A stretch of 32,957 nt of DNA from Bacteroidales bacterium. Its GTDB lineage: Bacteria; Bacteroidota; Bacteroidia; Bacteroidales; JAADJA01. Made by a program: the position numbers and the translations under genes. Of this stretch, positions 22,813 through 31,214 are shown piece after piece. The DNA lies in contig JAGQVE010000026.1 in the NCBI GenBank assembly GCA_020438105.1, positions 20,879-53,835 on the forward strand. The letters run 5' to 3'. Below the pieces are notes generated by a model. That model did no database searches, had not been told where the DNA came from, and worked only from the letters and a program-made list of their open reading frames with translations. The first letter of the stretch is position 1. Every line of letters begins with the position of its first letter.

Positions 22813-25146
22813 TTAAAAAGTGAAGTTCAGTCCAGCACTCGGCATGATGGGCAACTGGTAAATTTTATCTCCGGTAATTCTGTCGGTATAAAAAATGTTC
22901 TCCCGATTGTAAACATTGGTAATGCTCACATTGGCTTCCAGTTTTGTATTATAGCCCAGCACAAATGTTTTCTTTAGCCCGATATCAAGCCGGTGATAAT
23001 AGGGAAGTCTTCCGGTATTTAAATCCCCGTAAAGAATTCCGAGTTCTTCATTGTCTGTGGTGTAATCGGTATAAATGCCATTTTGGAAGGTAATTAAACC
23101 ATAATATCCCTGTGTGAGTGTGAACGGAAAGCCCGAACCAAAATTCCAGCGGGCATTTAATTCCCAGTCGCGTTTATCTCCTAACATATAGGTCCCCACA
23201 AGGTTTACGTTATGCCTGCGATCATAATGGGGATTATAACTTACTACACTGCCAGTAATATCTTCATATTCTCTTACTACATAACCCAGTGAATACACAA
23301 ACCACAGGTACAATCGGTGTGTTTCGTATTTCATGGTCATATCCACTCCGGTGGCATAGCCCCTTTCGATGATGAAATCCTTGGTGATCAAATCCGGCTC
23401 ATTGGGGTAATCATTTTCGTCAAGCAGTTTATTGCGGTTAATATTGGTCAATTGTGAGAAATTTTTGTAATAACCTTCCAGGTTCATGGTAACATGCGAA
23501 CTCAGGTCGTATTCAAAACCAAGAATGGCATGTTCGGCCTTTTGCAGTTTATGGGTAATGGGTTCACCATTGTATTCTTCGGGAAGGTTATCAGGGCCAC
23601 TTAAAAATCCATAAAACAGGTTTACAACATCGCGGTCGGAGCGGGCGCTGATAAGGTTTTGTGAGTAAAACCCACCTGCAAATTTGATCCTGAAATCATC
23701 TGCAACATTGTATTTCATTGCCAGCCTGGGCTCCAGCGACATATTACCAAGGGAGGCATAATAATGTAGTCTGAAACTCGGTTCAAACAGGAATTTATGG
23801 ATGGTTTTTTTGTATTTTACATAACCTCCAATCTCGGTGGTATTTTCTTCTTGCGATATTTCTATTCCAATAGAGTTATAAAAAATATAATCGGTTTTAA
23901 ATCCAAGGATTTCAAATCCGTATTTGATCTCGTCTTTGCCAATAAAATAAGTGAAATCAAATCCCATATTAAAACCATTAATGGAACTTTCGCGTGGCAA
24001 ATTATTTTCCTCATCCAGGCTGATTTTATACTGGGAGTATGCCAGGTGTCCTTCCATCAGTACCGGCGACTGGCCCGGGATGATTAAAAAGTTGGCACCA
24101 CCACCGTACGATTCCCATTTGTAATCAGAAAGTGCTTTGTAATTATTTACCTGGTCGTTGAAATTAAATCCAAAAAAGTTGATTTTTGATCCGTTATCAC
24201 CAAGCAGGGATATTTTCCCGTAAATGTCGGTATAGTTAAATGGAAGTCCAGCGGTATCCACGTAATCGTAAAATATCTTTGAGCTCTGCTCGAGGTATGA
24301 ATTTTTAGCTGATAAAATAAAAGATGAGCTTCCTGATCCGCCCTCTTTCAATTTTTTAATGGGGCCTTCAATCATCATGTTGGCTCCAAAGGTACTGGCC
24401 CCCACTTTACCTGCCATCCGGGTTTTATTTCCATCACGCGTAGTTATATCCATTACCGAGCTGATCCGGCCACCGTATTCAGCACCAAACCCACCGGTGT
24501 AAATATCTGCATTACGAATGATATCGGTGTCAAACACAGAAAACAAACCAATGGAGTGAAAAGGGTTATATACGATCATTCCGTCCAGCAAAACCTTATT
24601 TTGGATGGGTGATCCTCCGCGAATATAAAGCTGCCCCCCCTGGTCGCCCGTAAACACAACTCCCGGCAATACCTGCAGGTATTGGGCAAGGTCGGGGGTG
24701 CCGCCAAGTGAGGGGATTTGTTTGATCTGTTTGGGTGTGATTTTAACCACTGAAGTCCGGGTTTCGGTCCTGGCCTCTTCTCTTTCAGCCGAAATTTCAA
24801 CTTCTTCCAAATTATAACTGCCTTTTTCCAGAAATAGTTTTTTACTGATTATTTCGTTGGGATTTACAGTTACCGACTCCTGTAGCGTATCAAATCCGAG
24901 GAAGGTTACGGTAAGTATATATTTCCCGGGTGGAATTTGGGAAATTGCAAAATATCCATTTACATCGGTAGCTGAGCCATAGGTGGTGCCTCTTAAATAT
25001 ACATTGGTAAAAATAACAGGTTCACCGGTTTCCTTTTCATAAACAAACCCCCTGATGGTCCCATTTTGACCAATCAACGTACCTGTAAGTATAGTGAACA
25101 GAAAAGCGAAGAAAATGAATTGGAAAGGGTATTGTTTTATTTTCAT
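22813..25146 (-). CDS. TonB-dependent outer-membrane receptor
   Basis: The product is 777 aa with a signal peptide ending TLIGQ. An N-terminal carboxypeptidase-regulatory-like (CarboxypepD_reg) domain (TIRGFVYEKETGEPVIFTNV through YILTVTFLGFDT, about 30-110) is followed by a plug domain with QVLPGVVFTGDQGGQLYIRG and a barrel that ends in an aromatic C-terminal strand (AGLNFTF). It imports a large or scarce substrate across the outer membrane using TonB energy. The family is common in Bacteroidota. No SusD-like partner, transporter or regulator is adjacent, so it is not a typical polysaccharide locus. A Fe-complex, vitamin or peptide substrate is equally possible. The 183 bases upstream (25147-25329) hold no gene. 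Confidence 0.93.
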   Translation of the reverse strand: MKIKQYPFQFIFFAFLFTILTGTLIGQNGTIRGFVYEKETGEPVIFTNVYLRGTTYGSATDVNGYFAISQIPPGKYILTVTFLGFDTLQESVTVNPNEIISKKLFLEKGSYNLEEVEISAEREEARTETRTSVVKITPKQIKQIPSLGGTPDLAQYLQVLPGVVFTGDQGGQLYIRGGSPIQNKVLLDGMIVYNPFHSIGLFSVFDTDIIRNADIYTGGFGAEYGGRISSVMDITTRDGNKTRMAGKVGASTFGANMMIEGPIKKLKEGGSGSSSFILSAKNSYLEQSSKIFYDYVDTAGLPFNYTDIYGKISLLGDNGSKINFFGFNFNDQVNNYKALSDYKWESYGGGANFLIIPGQSPVLMEGHLAYSQYKISLDEENNLPRESSINGFNMGFDFTYFIGKDEIKYGFEILGFKTDYIFYNSIGIEISQEENTTEIGGYVKYKKTIHKFLFEPSFRLHYYASLGNMSLEPRLAMKYNVADDFRIKFAGGFYSQNLISARSDRDVVNLFYGFLSGPDNLPEEYNGEPITHKLQKAEHAILGFEYDLSSHVTMNLEGYYKNFSQLTNINRNKLLDENDYPNEPDLITKDFIIERGYATGVDMTMKYETHRLYLWFVYSLGYVVREYEDITGSVVSYNPHYDRRHNVNLVGTYMLGDKRDWELNARWNFGSGFPFTLTQGYYGLITFQNGIYTDYTTDNEELGILYGDLNTGRLPYYHRLDIGLKKTFVLGYNTKLEANVSITNVYNRENIFYTDRITGDKIYQLPIMPSAGLNFTF

Positions 25147-25329
25147 ACAGCTTCAATTAAACCGAAAAATCCGCGTTCTTAAATCTTTAGCAAAGTAAGA
25201 AAAAAAATAAACGTGCAGTCGCTTTTTTTATTTCCTATATGCTGCGTGAAACTAAGATTCTTTGCGGTTTAAAATGGTTGCATGCACAATTTTAGGATCA
25301 GTATTTTCCGGGTAATGGAATTGGAGGTG

Positions 25330-26250
25330 TTAATACCTGACAATATTTAACTCAGAAACAGCTGCCTTCACTTCGATCAATATCTGGTTAGCTGAGTCAG
25401 AAAAATTTGGAGTTTGGTAAACACCCTTGCTGATCTTGTTAAATCCATCAAAATTGCGATCAGTAAGGATGGTGCGGGTAATAATTTCGCAGGCGGATGC
25501 TTCCGGAACATGTATAGTCATCTCTGCTGCACCTGCCTCAATATTTACTGTGGTGTGATCATACCTTTCGCCAAGCTTCAGGTCAATTTCAGCAGCACCG
25601 CCGTTAATTTCAATTTCTTCTACCCTGTATGCCGATAGGTCCATTTCAAGTTCGGCTGCACCTGCATCAATATGCATCGACCATAAAGGAGAGTCATTTA
25701 AATACATATAAACATTGTTGCGCATATTCCGGGAGCCACTAACTTTTTCCCTTCTGAAATCTATTTCCACCTCATCATTGTCAATATTTACAACATTAAC
25801 CTTGTAGGGATCGCCATTGCCTTCGGTCTTAAATCGGAAAAGCTGATCGGTTGTTCCGTTAACCTGGTATGATCCGGCGGCGGCGTTAAAATTTAATTTA
25901 GCATACTGGATATTATCGTCAAACGGATTGTCATATATCCGGTCCTCCCAGTTGTCATAGTCTTTGTCGTATTCAACCCTTTCATGTTTATTCCAGTTGT
26001 TATTCCAAAAAAAGCCTTTGTGTGGGCTGGATGCGAGCAGTATAAATCCAAGAATAACTGTAGCTATGGAAAGGATCAGCTTAGCTCCCGATTTTATTGG
26101 CAAGACGGATATCCCCCAGAAAACAAAGAGGAGAGGCCATAAATGAAGTATTGAACCCCAGGAAAAGAAAAATATGTCAAAGTTTCGCATGAAAATCAGG
26201 GCGCCCAAAACTATGAGCAATATACCCCAAAAAATATTACCGCTTTTCAT
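25330..26250 (-). CDS. LiaF-like envelope protein with LiaI-type membrane region and toastrack domain
   Basis: The product is 306 aa. The N-terminus has a LiaI/DUF5668-like membrane region with about three hydrophobic segments (IFWGILLIVLGALIF, LWPLLFVFWGISVL, LILSIATVILGFILL). The body is a repetitive beta domain with NFNAAAGSYQV, IDAGAAELEMDLSAY, NGGAAEIDLKLG and IEAGAAEMTIHV, that is repeated G-A-A-E-[LIM] turns typical of the toastrack/LiaF C-terminal fold. LiaF proteins restrain a cell-envelope stress response in Firmicutes; in Bacteroidota such proteins are linked to PspC-like neighbours, and the function is inferred from that. It starts 16 bases after the PspC gene and is thus its operon partner. 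Confidence 0.85.
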   Translation of the reverse strand: MKSGNIFWGILLIVLGALIFMRNFDIFFFSWGSILHLWPLLFVFWGISVLPIKSGAKLILSIATVILGFILLASSPHKGFFWNNNWNKHERVEYDKDYDNWEDRIYDNPFDDNIQYAKLNFNAAAGSYQVNGTTDQLFRFKTEGNGDPYKVNVVNIDNDEVEIDFRREKVSGSRNMRNNVYMYLNDSPLWSMHIDAGAAELEMDLSAYRVEEIEINGGAAEIDLKLGERYDHTTVNIEAGAAEMTIHVPEASACEIITRTILTDRNFDGFNKISKGVYQTPNFSDSANQILIEVKAAVSELNIVRY

Positions 26251-26266
26251 TGGTTTATTGAATTGG

Positions 26267-26725
26267 TTATTTAACTGGTTTTTGATAAGTTTTAATAATC
26301 AGGACAGCCCCAACGGCAATGAGAATCACTGGCCAAACGTCCCAAAAATTGATTCTTGGAATAAATCTGCCAGCTAAAAAAATAGCACCTAATGCAATTA
26401 GGATCACACCTCCCCACAAATTGCCATCGCCACGTTCCGGTTTTTTGTCGGTTGGTTTTGCATTCGGGTCTGTTTGATAATTTGAAGTGTTTTCGTTCAT
26501 GGTATCATGATTTAAATTTGATGCTGAATTAAAACCTGCCGGATTCTCCGGGACGGCTATCCAAAGTATAATATAAACAAGCAATCCGCTTCCGCCAAAA
26601 ATAAAAGCCACCACAAAAAGCAGCCTGAATAAAATAGGATCGGTATTAAAATACTCGCCCAGGCCACCGCATACACCTGCGATCACCTGATTGCTTTTGC
26701 TTCTGAACAATCTTTTTGGTTCCAT
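26267..26725 (-). CDS. PspC domain protein with C-terminal LiaI-like membrane hairpin
   Basis: The product is 152 aa. Residues 1-65 form a PspC domain (KRLFRSKSNQVIAGVCGGLG, then YFNTDPILFRLLFVV, a membrane segment and YIILWIAVPE). After a polar linker of about 40 residues comes a second membrane hairpin (NLWGGVILIALGAIFLAG and VWPVILIAVGAVLIIKTY) of the LiaI/DUF5668 type, which also occurs at the start of the next gene. PspC proteins sense or respond to membrane damage in the phage-shock response. The neighbouring gene shares the LiaI-like part, so the two probably act as a membrane pair. No PspA gene is in the window. Confidence 0.92.
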   Translation of the reverse strand: MEPKRLFRSKSNQVIAGVCGGLGEYFNTDPILFRLLFVVAFIFGGSGLLVYIILWIAVPENPAGFNSASNLNHDTMNENTSNYQTDPNAKPTDKKPERGDGNLWGGVILIALGAIFLAGRFIPRINFWDVWPVILIAVGAVLIIKTYQKPVK

Positions 26726-26866
26726 ACATTACAAAATTAGCAAATAAAAGGGCTTATTTTGAAAATAGGACGCCGACCTTCATCACTTGTTACAAATTTT
26801 TGGTCGGGAAATTTAGAAATACCTCTAAATAATTTTATTTTAAGCCGGAAACTTCTAATTCTAATT

Positions 26867-26874
26867 TAGTTTTG
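26867..26874 (+). promoter_or_regulatory. possible Bacteroidota -7 box for icd
   Basis: TAGTTTTG matches TAnnTTTG about 84 bases upstream of the icd start codon. The -33 element expected about 19 bases further upstream is not clear, so the call rests on the -7 box alone. The whole gap 26726-26957 lies between divergent genes. Confidence 0.45.
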
Positions 26875-26957
26875 TATTTTTACAAGCCGTGACATATGGC
26901 GGAATTTACATTTGTAATTTTTTATTATTAACTTTTTAAAAGACAAGAATATTTATC

Positions 26958-28325
26958 ATGACTGGAGAAAAAATCAGAATGCAAAATGGAGTGCTGACAG
27001 TACCCGATAATCCAATTGTTCCTTTTATTGAGGGTGATGGTACCGGACCCGACATTTGGAGGGCTTCTCAGCGTGTGTTTGATGCAGCGGTTGAAAAAGC
27101 TTATAGCGGAAAAAGAAAAGTAATCTGGAAAGAAGTATTTGCCGGCGAAAATGCCTTTAATCGCTATGGTGAATGGCTTCCCGATGCTACCGTTGATGCT
27201 TTTAAAGAGTACCTGGTGGGCATTAAAGGCCCGTTAACAACTCCTGTTGGCGGAGGTATTCGCTCGCTCAATGTTGCCTTGCGTCAAATACTCGATTTGT
27301 ATGTATGTCTCCGGCCTGTGAAATACGTTTCCGGGGTACCATCTCCGGTTAAAAAACCCGAAGCTGTTGATATGGTGATTTTCCGTGAAAACACCGAAGA
27401 TATTTATGCCGGTATTGAATGGAAAGAGGGTTCAGATGAAGTTAAAAAAGTAGTTAAATTCATCCAGGAGGAAATGGGAATTAAAAAAATCCGTTTCCCT
27501 GAAACCAGCGGTATAGGTCTAAAACCAATTTCAAAAGAGGGTTCGTTCCGTTTGGCTAAGGCTGCCATCGAATATGCCCTTGTTGAAGGTCGTAAATCGT
27601 TGACCCTTGTTCACAAAGGCAATATCATGAAATTTACCGAAGGCGCTTTCAAAAGCTGGGGTTATGAAATGGCCACCAGCCAGTTCCGTGATAAAGTAGT
27701 AACGGAGCGTGAAAGCTGGATCATCGATAACAAGGACAGGAATCCGAATATCTCTGTTGAAGACAATGCAAAAAAAGTGGAACCCGGCTATCCGATGATG
27801 ACCGAATCACAGCAGGCCGATATTCGTGCCGAAGTGGAAAAAACACTGGAACTGATGCCTACCCATGGCAATGGACAGTGGAAACAAAAACTGATGATCA
27901 AAGATTCCATTGCCGATATCACCTTGCAGCAGGTGCTTACCCGTGCCAGCGAATTTGACGTGATCGCCACCATGAACCTGAATGGTGATTACCTCTCCGA
28001 TGCACTTGCAGCCCAGGTAGGTGGAATAGGTATTGCGCCCGGAGCCAACATCAATTATATTACCGGGCATGCCATTTTTGAAGCCACCCACGGAACTGCT
28101 CCCAAGTATGCCGGCCTTGATAAGGTAAACCCCGGATCAGTCATTCTTTCAGGTGCAATGATGTTTAAATACATGGGTTGGAATGAGGTACACGATCTGA
28201 TTTGGAAAGGCCTCGAAAAATCGGTCAGCATTAAAAAAGTTACCTATGATTTTGAACGGCTCATGGAGGGAGCAACCTTGCTTAAATGCTCTGAATTTGG
28301 GGATTCCATTATTGCAAATATGTAA
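26958..28325 (+). CDS. icd: NADP-dependent isocitrate dehydrogenase
   Basis: Oxidises isocitrate to 2-oxoglutarate and CO2 with reduction of NADP, third step of the oxidative TCA cycle. The product is 455 aa, longer than the 416 of E. coli Icd. N-terminal [13 protein letters not shown], substrate-binding [19 protein letters not shown] (the S/N/R triad), [29 protein letters not shown], then the second half with [44 protein letters not shown] and the end [11 protein letters not shown], all match the E. coli type. The extra length comes mostly from the segment after the KGNIMKF motif, where the residues [13 protein letters not shown] and [10 protein letters not shown] are family-specific. It lies 47 bases before gltA with no terminator between, so cotranscription is likely. 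Confidence 0.96.
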   Translation: MTGEKIRMQNGVLTVPDNPIVPFIEGDGTGPDIWRASQRVFDAAVEKAYSGKRKVIWKEVFAGENAFNRYGEWLPDATVDAFKEYLVGIKGPLTTPVGGGIRSLNVALRQILDLYVCLRPVKYVSGVPSPVKKPEAVDMVIFRENTEDIYAGIEWKEGSDEVKKVVKFIQEEMGIKKIRFPETSGIGLKPISKEGSFRLAKAAIEYALVEGRKSLTLVHKGNIMKFTEGAFKSWGYEMATSQFRDKVVTERESWIIDNKDRNPNISVEDNAKKVEPGYPMMTESQQADIRAEVEKTLELMPTHGNGQWKQKLMIKDSIADITLQQVLTRASEFDVIATMNLNGDYLSDALAAQVGGIGIAPGANINYITGHAIFEATHGTAPKYAGLDKVNPGSVILSGAMMFKYMGWNEVHDLIWKGLEKSVSIKKVTYDFERLMEGATLLKCSEFGDSIIANM

Positions 28326-28372
28326 AAAACACTCAGGTTATCAATTATTATAATTAAAGAAACAATATTAAC

Positions 28373-29704
28373 ATGGCAACTAAACTGAAAGAAAAACTAG
28401 CGGAGAAAATTGAGGAATGGCGCCCACGTACCGAAAGATTGATGGAGGAGTATGGCAATGTAGAGGTGGATAAGGTAACAATCAGCAAAATCCTTGGCGG
28501 GATGCGCGGACTTAAAAGCCTTGTAACGGATATTTCATACCTTGATCCGATGGAAGGAATTCGTTATCGTGGATACACACTTCCAGAAGTATTCAAAAAT
28601 CTTCCCAAGCCCAAAGGTGCTGAAATGCCTTATGTGGAAGGGTTGTTTTACCTGCTTTTAACCGGTGAAATTCCCAACGATGAAGAAATTGCGGATGTGG
28701 TTGACGAATTCAGCCGCAGGAGGATCATTCCCCGGTACATTTATGAACTGATCGATGCTTTTCCTTGTTGCAGTCACCCAATGACCATCTTTTCCTCAGC
28801 TATCCTTTCGATGCACCGGGAATCATTCTTTACTAAAAAATACAATGCGGGTGTACACAAAAAGGATTATTGGGATCCGATGTATGAGGATTCGCTCAAT
28901 CTTATCGCGAAGTTGCCCGAAATTGCTACCTATATTTATTCAAAGATCTATCGTGATGGCAAACGTATTCAGTCCAATCCAAACCTCGATTTTGGAGGAA
29001 ACTTTGCGTTTATGATGGGTAAAGAAAAACCTTACGATGATGTTTCACGCTTGCATTTTATCATCCACAGTGATCATGAAAGTGGAAACGTAAGCGCCCA
29101 CACCGGCCACCTGGTTGCCAGCTCACTTTCTGATATCTACCTGTCGATTTCGGCCATGGTAAATGGTTTGGCAGGCCCGCTGCACGGACTTGCTGCACAG
29201 GGTGTACTTCAATGGTTGCACGAACTGATCGAACGGATGGGCGGCGAAGAAGTAGAACCCTCCGTGGAAGAAGTAAAACAATATGTATGGGAAACCCTGA
29301 ACTCAGGACAGGTGATCCCGGGTTTTGGTCACGCCGTATTGCGTAAAACCGATCCGCGTTACAGCTTGCAGCGCGAATTCAGCCTTAAGCACCTGAAGGA
29401 CGATGCTATCTTTAAATACGTGGATATACTGTACAATGTGGTTCCACCTATTTTGCAGGAACAGGGCAAAGCCAAAAACCCCTGGCCCAACGTGGATGCA
29501 CAGTCGGGTGTGATACAGTGGCACTATGGTGTGCGTGAATACGATTTCTATACGGTGCTGTTTGGTATCGGAAGAGCCATCGGTATTGCCGCCAACATCA
29601 TTTGGGACCGAGCACTCATGTATCCGCTCGAAAGGCCCAAGTCGCTTACGACGGATATGCTCGAAGAAATCGCGGGCATCAAAAAAAAGAAAGAAAGTAA
29701 ATAA
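28373..29704 (+). CDS. gltA: citrate synthase, mitochondrial-type
   Basis: Condenses oxaloacetate and acetyl-CoA to citrate, the entry step of the TCA cycle. The product is 443 aa. The core NGLAGPLHGLAAQG with H271, VIPGFGHAVLRKTDPRYSLQ with H320 and AKNPWPNVDAQSG with D375 place the catalytic triad and match the animal mitochondrial enzyme nearly word for word, including FSLKHL, YTVLFG and PLERPKS. The SDHESGNVSAHTGHLVAS stretch is also eukaryote-like. E. coli-type citrate synthase (with its NADH-binding N-terminal extension) is different. This form is known from some Bacteroidota, so it does not by itself mean recent transfer. It follows icd and is closed by an intrinsic terminator. Confidence 0.96.
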   Translation: MATKLKEKLAEKIEEWRPRTERLMEEYGNVEVDKVTISKILGGMRGLKSLVTDISYLDPMEGIRYRGYTLPEVFKNLPKPKGAEMPYVEGLFYLLLTGEIPNDEEIADVVDEFSRRRIIPRYIYELIDAFPCCSHPMTIFSSAILSMHRESFFTKKYNAGVHKKDYWDPMYEDSLNLIAKLPEIATYIYSKIYRDGKRIQSNPNLDFGGNFAFMMGKEKPYDDVSRLHFIIHSDHESGNVSAHTGHLVASSLSDIYLSISAMVNGLAGPLHGLAAQGVLQWLHELIERMGGEEVEPSVEEVKQYVWETLNSGQVIPGFGHAVLRKTDPRYSLQREFSLKHLKDDAIFKYVDILYNVVPPILQEQGKAKNPWPNVDAQSGVIQWHYGVREYDFYTVLFGIGRAIGIAANIIWDRALMYPLERPKSLTTDMLEEIAGIKKKKESK

Positions 29705-29710
29705 AAACAG

Positions 29711-29734
29711 AGGGTTCAGCAATGAGCCCTTTTT
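29711..29734 (+). terminator. intrinsic terminator after gltA
   Basis: AGGGTTC and GAGCCCT form a 7-bp stem (one G-T pair) around the loop AGCAAT and are followed by TTTT. It lies 7 bases after the gltA stop and 10 bases before the YjbQ start, so the next gene needs its own promoter or partial read-through. Confidence 0.78.
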
Positions 29735-29744
29735 CATTACAACC

Positions 29745-30155
29745 ATGATCAAACAAATTCAAATCAACCTGCCGGCCTTCAACAGGGGTTATCATTTGAT
29801 CACCCATATGGTGGAAGAACAATTGGGGCCATTGCCCGAACAAGGTTTGCTCAATTTATTTGTAAAACACACATCAGCCGGGCTTACCATTAATGAAAAT
29901 GCCGATCCATCCGTGAGGATTGATTTTGAAACAGTATTTAATAAGCTGGCTCCTGAAAATGATCCCGATTACATCCACACCATGGAAGGCCCCGACGATA
30001 TGCCGGCACATATCAAATCAAGCCTTTTGGGAGCTTCGGTCACCATTCCTATAACTCATGGCCGACTCAACCTGGGTACCTGGCAGGGTATTTACTTTTG
30101 TGAGTTCAGGAATTATGGTGGCAGCCGAAAAGTGCTGGCGACAATTTATTCCTGA
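29745..30155 (+). CDS. YjbQ/UPF0047 family protein
   Basis: The product is 136 aa from the ATG at 29745. A frame running from 29526 overlaps gltA, but family members begin at MIKQIQINLPAFNRGYHLI, so the shorter start is right. Family hallmarks are FVKHTSAGLTINENADPSVR, a DDMPAHIKSSLLG stretch and the end LGTWQGIYFCEFR. Some YjbQ proteins show thiamine-phosphate synthase activity that can complement thiE mutants weakly; the physiological role is unclear. Conserved histidines and aspartates suggest a metal site. It is followed by the DUF2953-like/GerW pair after a 41-base gap. Confidence 0.93.
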   Translation: MIKQIQINLPAFNRGYHLITHMVEEQLGPLPEQGLLNLFVKHTSAGLTINENADPSVRIDFETVFNKLAPENDPDYIHTMEGPDDMPAHIKSSLLGASVTIPITHGRLNLGTWQGIYFCEFRNYGGSRKVLATIYS

Positions 30156-30196
30156 ACCGAATCGTTTCATTTTTTGATTTTTCGTAATTTTATCCC

Positions 30197-30745
30197 ATGA
30201 CCGGAGTGATCATTCTCGGAATATTTCTGGTTATTTTAACCTGGGTGCTGCTGGCTCCGCTTTACCTATATATTCATACGGGTGAGTCGAGGTACGAAGC
30301 CGGAATGCGAAGTTTGTTCAAGGGCAAATTTGTGGAAGGTGATTACGGTTTGCCCGAAATGAGAATTACCATATTGTTTTATAGCTTCCAGGTTCCGTTG
30401 ATCCGGTTTGGATCAGAAAAGAAAAAGCAAGGAAAAGCAAAAAGCAAAAAAAAGAAATCAAAAAAATCAAGACTAAACCTGAAAACCATTCGGCTGATCC
30501 TGAAGATTGTTTGGAAGGTGATGCGCTCCTTTAAGCTGAAAAAATTTTCACTCAATATCGATACCGGCAATGTACTCACCAATGCTTATCTGTTCCCGGT
30601 TTTTGCCGTGTTTGGTGGACGTAAATATCAGCTATCGGTAAACTATGCTTCTAAAAATGAGTTTATAATTCATTATCAAAATAATTTACTGACCATTCTG
30701 TCGCATATAATTGTTACATTTATTAATCATAAACTAAAACGTTAA
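30197..30745 (+). CDS. DUF2953-like (YtfI-type) membrane-anchored protein
   Basis: The product is 182 aa. One N-terminal membrane segment (VIILGIFLVILTWVLLAPLY) is followed by a short beta region (IHTGESRYEAGM), a very basic linker of about 20 residues rich in K/S (KKKQGKAKSKKKKSKKS) and a C-terminal domain with KKFSLNIDTGNVLTNAYLFP. The order anchor-beta-basic-linker-domain and its place directly before a GerW gene (3-base gap) match Bacillus YtfI, a DUF2953 protein next to ytfJ. Sequence similarity is weak by eye, so the family call rests partly on position. The function of YtfI is poorly known; it is thought to be membrane associated. Confidence 0.6.
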   Translation: MTGVIILGIFLVILTWVLLAPLYLYIHTGESRYEAGMRSLFKGKFVEGDYGLPEMRITILFYSFQVPLIRFGSEKKKQGKAKSKKKKSKKSRLNLKTIRLILKIVWKVMRSFKLKKFSLNIDTGNVLTNAYLFPVFAVFGGRKYQLSVNYASKNEFIIHYQNNLLTILSHIIVTFINHKLKR

Positions 30746-30748
30746 ATC

Positions 30749-31129
30749 ATGGAATTCAATCTGGAAGATATGCTCAACAAGGTGCTTGAACAATTAAGCA
30801 CGATGGCCAAAACAGAAACCGTAGTTGGAGAGCCCTTTAAACTTGGTGATTTCACCTGTGTACCTGTCATTAAAGTGGGAATGGGCTTTGGCTCAGGCGG
30901 TGGTGGCGCCGAACAGGATACCAAAGGTGGTAAAGGCGGTGGTGCCGGAGCCGGTATCGGGATGGAGCCCATCGGTTTTTTAGTAAGCAAAGGCGACGAA
31001 ATCTCAATGATCTCGGTATCGCGGTCAAAAGGAGTTCAATCGATTTTTGAAAAAGTGCCTGATTTGCTTGATAAAATTTTGGAAATGAGAAAAGATAAAG
31101 ACAAGGGTAAGGAGAAAAAAGAAAAATAA
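30749..31129 (+). CDS. GerW (YtfJ) family protein
   Basis: The product is 126 aa. The pattern is the GerW/Spore_YtfJ family: an alpha-helical start (NLEDMLNKVLEQL), VGEPFKLGDFTCVPVIKVGMGFGSGGGG, a glycine-rich loop (GGKGGGAGAGIGMEPIGFLV) and a short end with ISVSRSKGVQSIFEKV, followed by a charged K/E-rich tail. In Bacillus subtilis GerW acts in spore germination; relatives also exist in non-spore-formers, including Bacteroidota, where their role is unknown. It is 3 bases after the YtfI-like gene and clearly cotranscribed with it. Confidence 0.9.
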   Translation: MEFNLEDMLNKVLEQLSTMAKTETVVGEPFKLGDFTCVPVIKVGMGFGSGGGGAEQDTKGGKGGGAGAGIGMEPIGFLVSKGDEISMISVSRSKGVQSIFEKVPDLLDKILEMRKDKDKGKEKKEK

Positions 31130-31214
31130 GCCTGGAAGATATCGATAAGTATCAGAAGGTTTGTTTAAACCAACAACCCTTTCTTTTTGTTATTTCATTT
31201 AAAAAATACCAACC

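Noticed and set aside
29526..29744. Longer N-terminus for the YjbQ protein, overlapping gltA
   Set aside because: The family begins at the ATG at 29745, and the extension is an out-of-frame reading of the citrate synthase end and terminator.
30749..31129. Glycine-rich stretch as a collagen-like or low-complexity repeat protein
   Set aside because: The glycine loop is at the expected place in the GerW fold.
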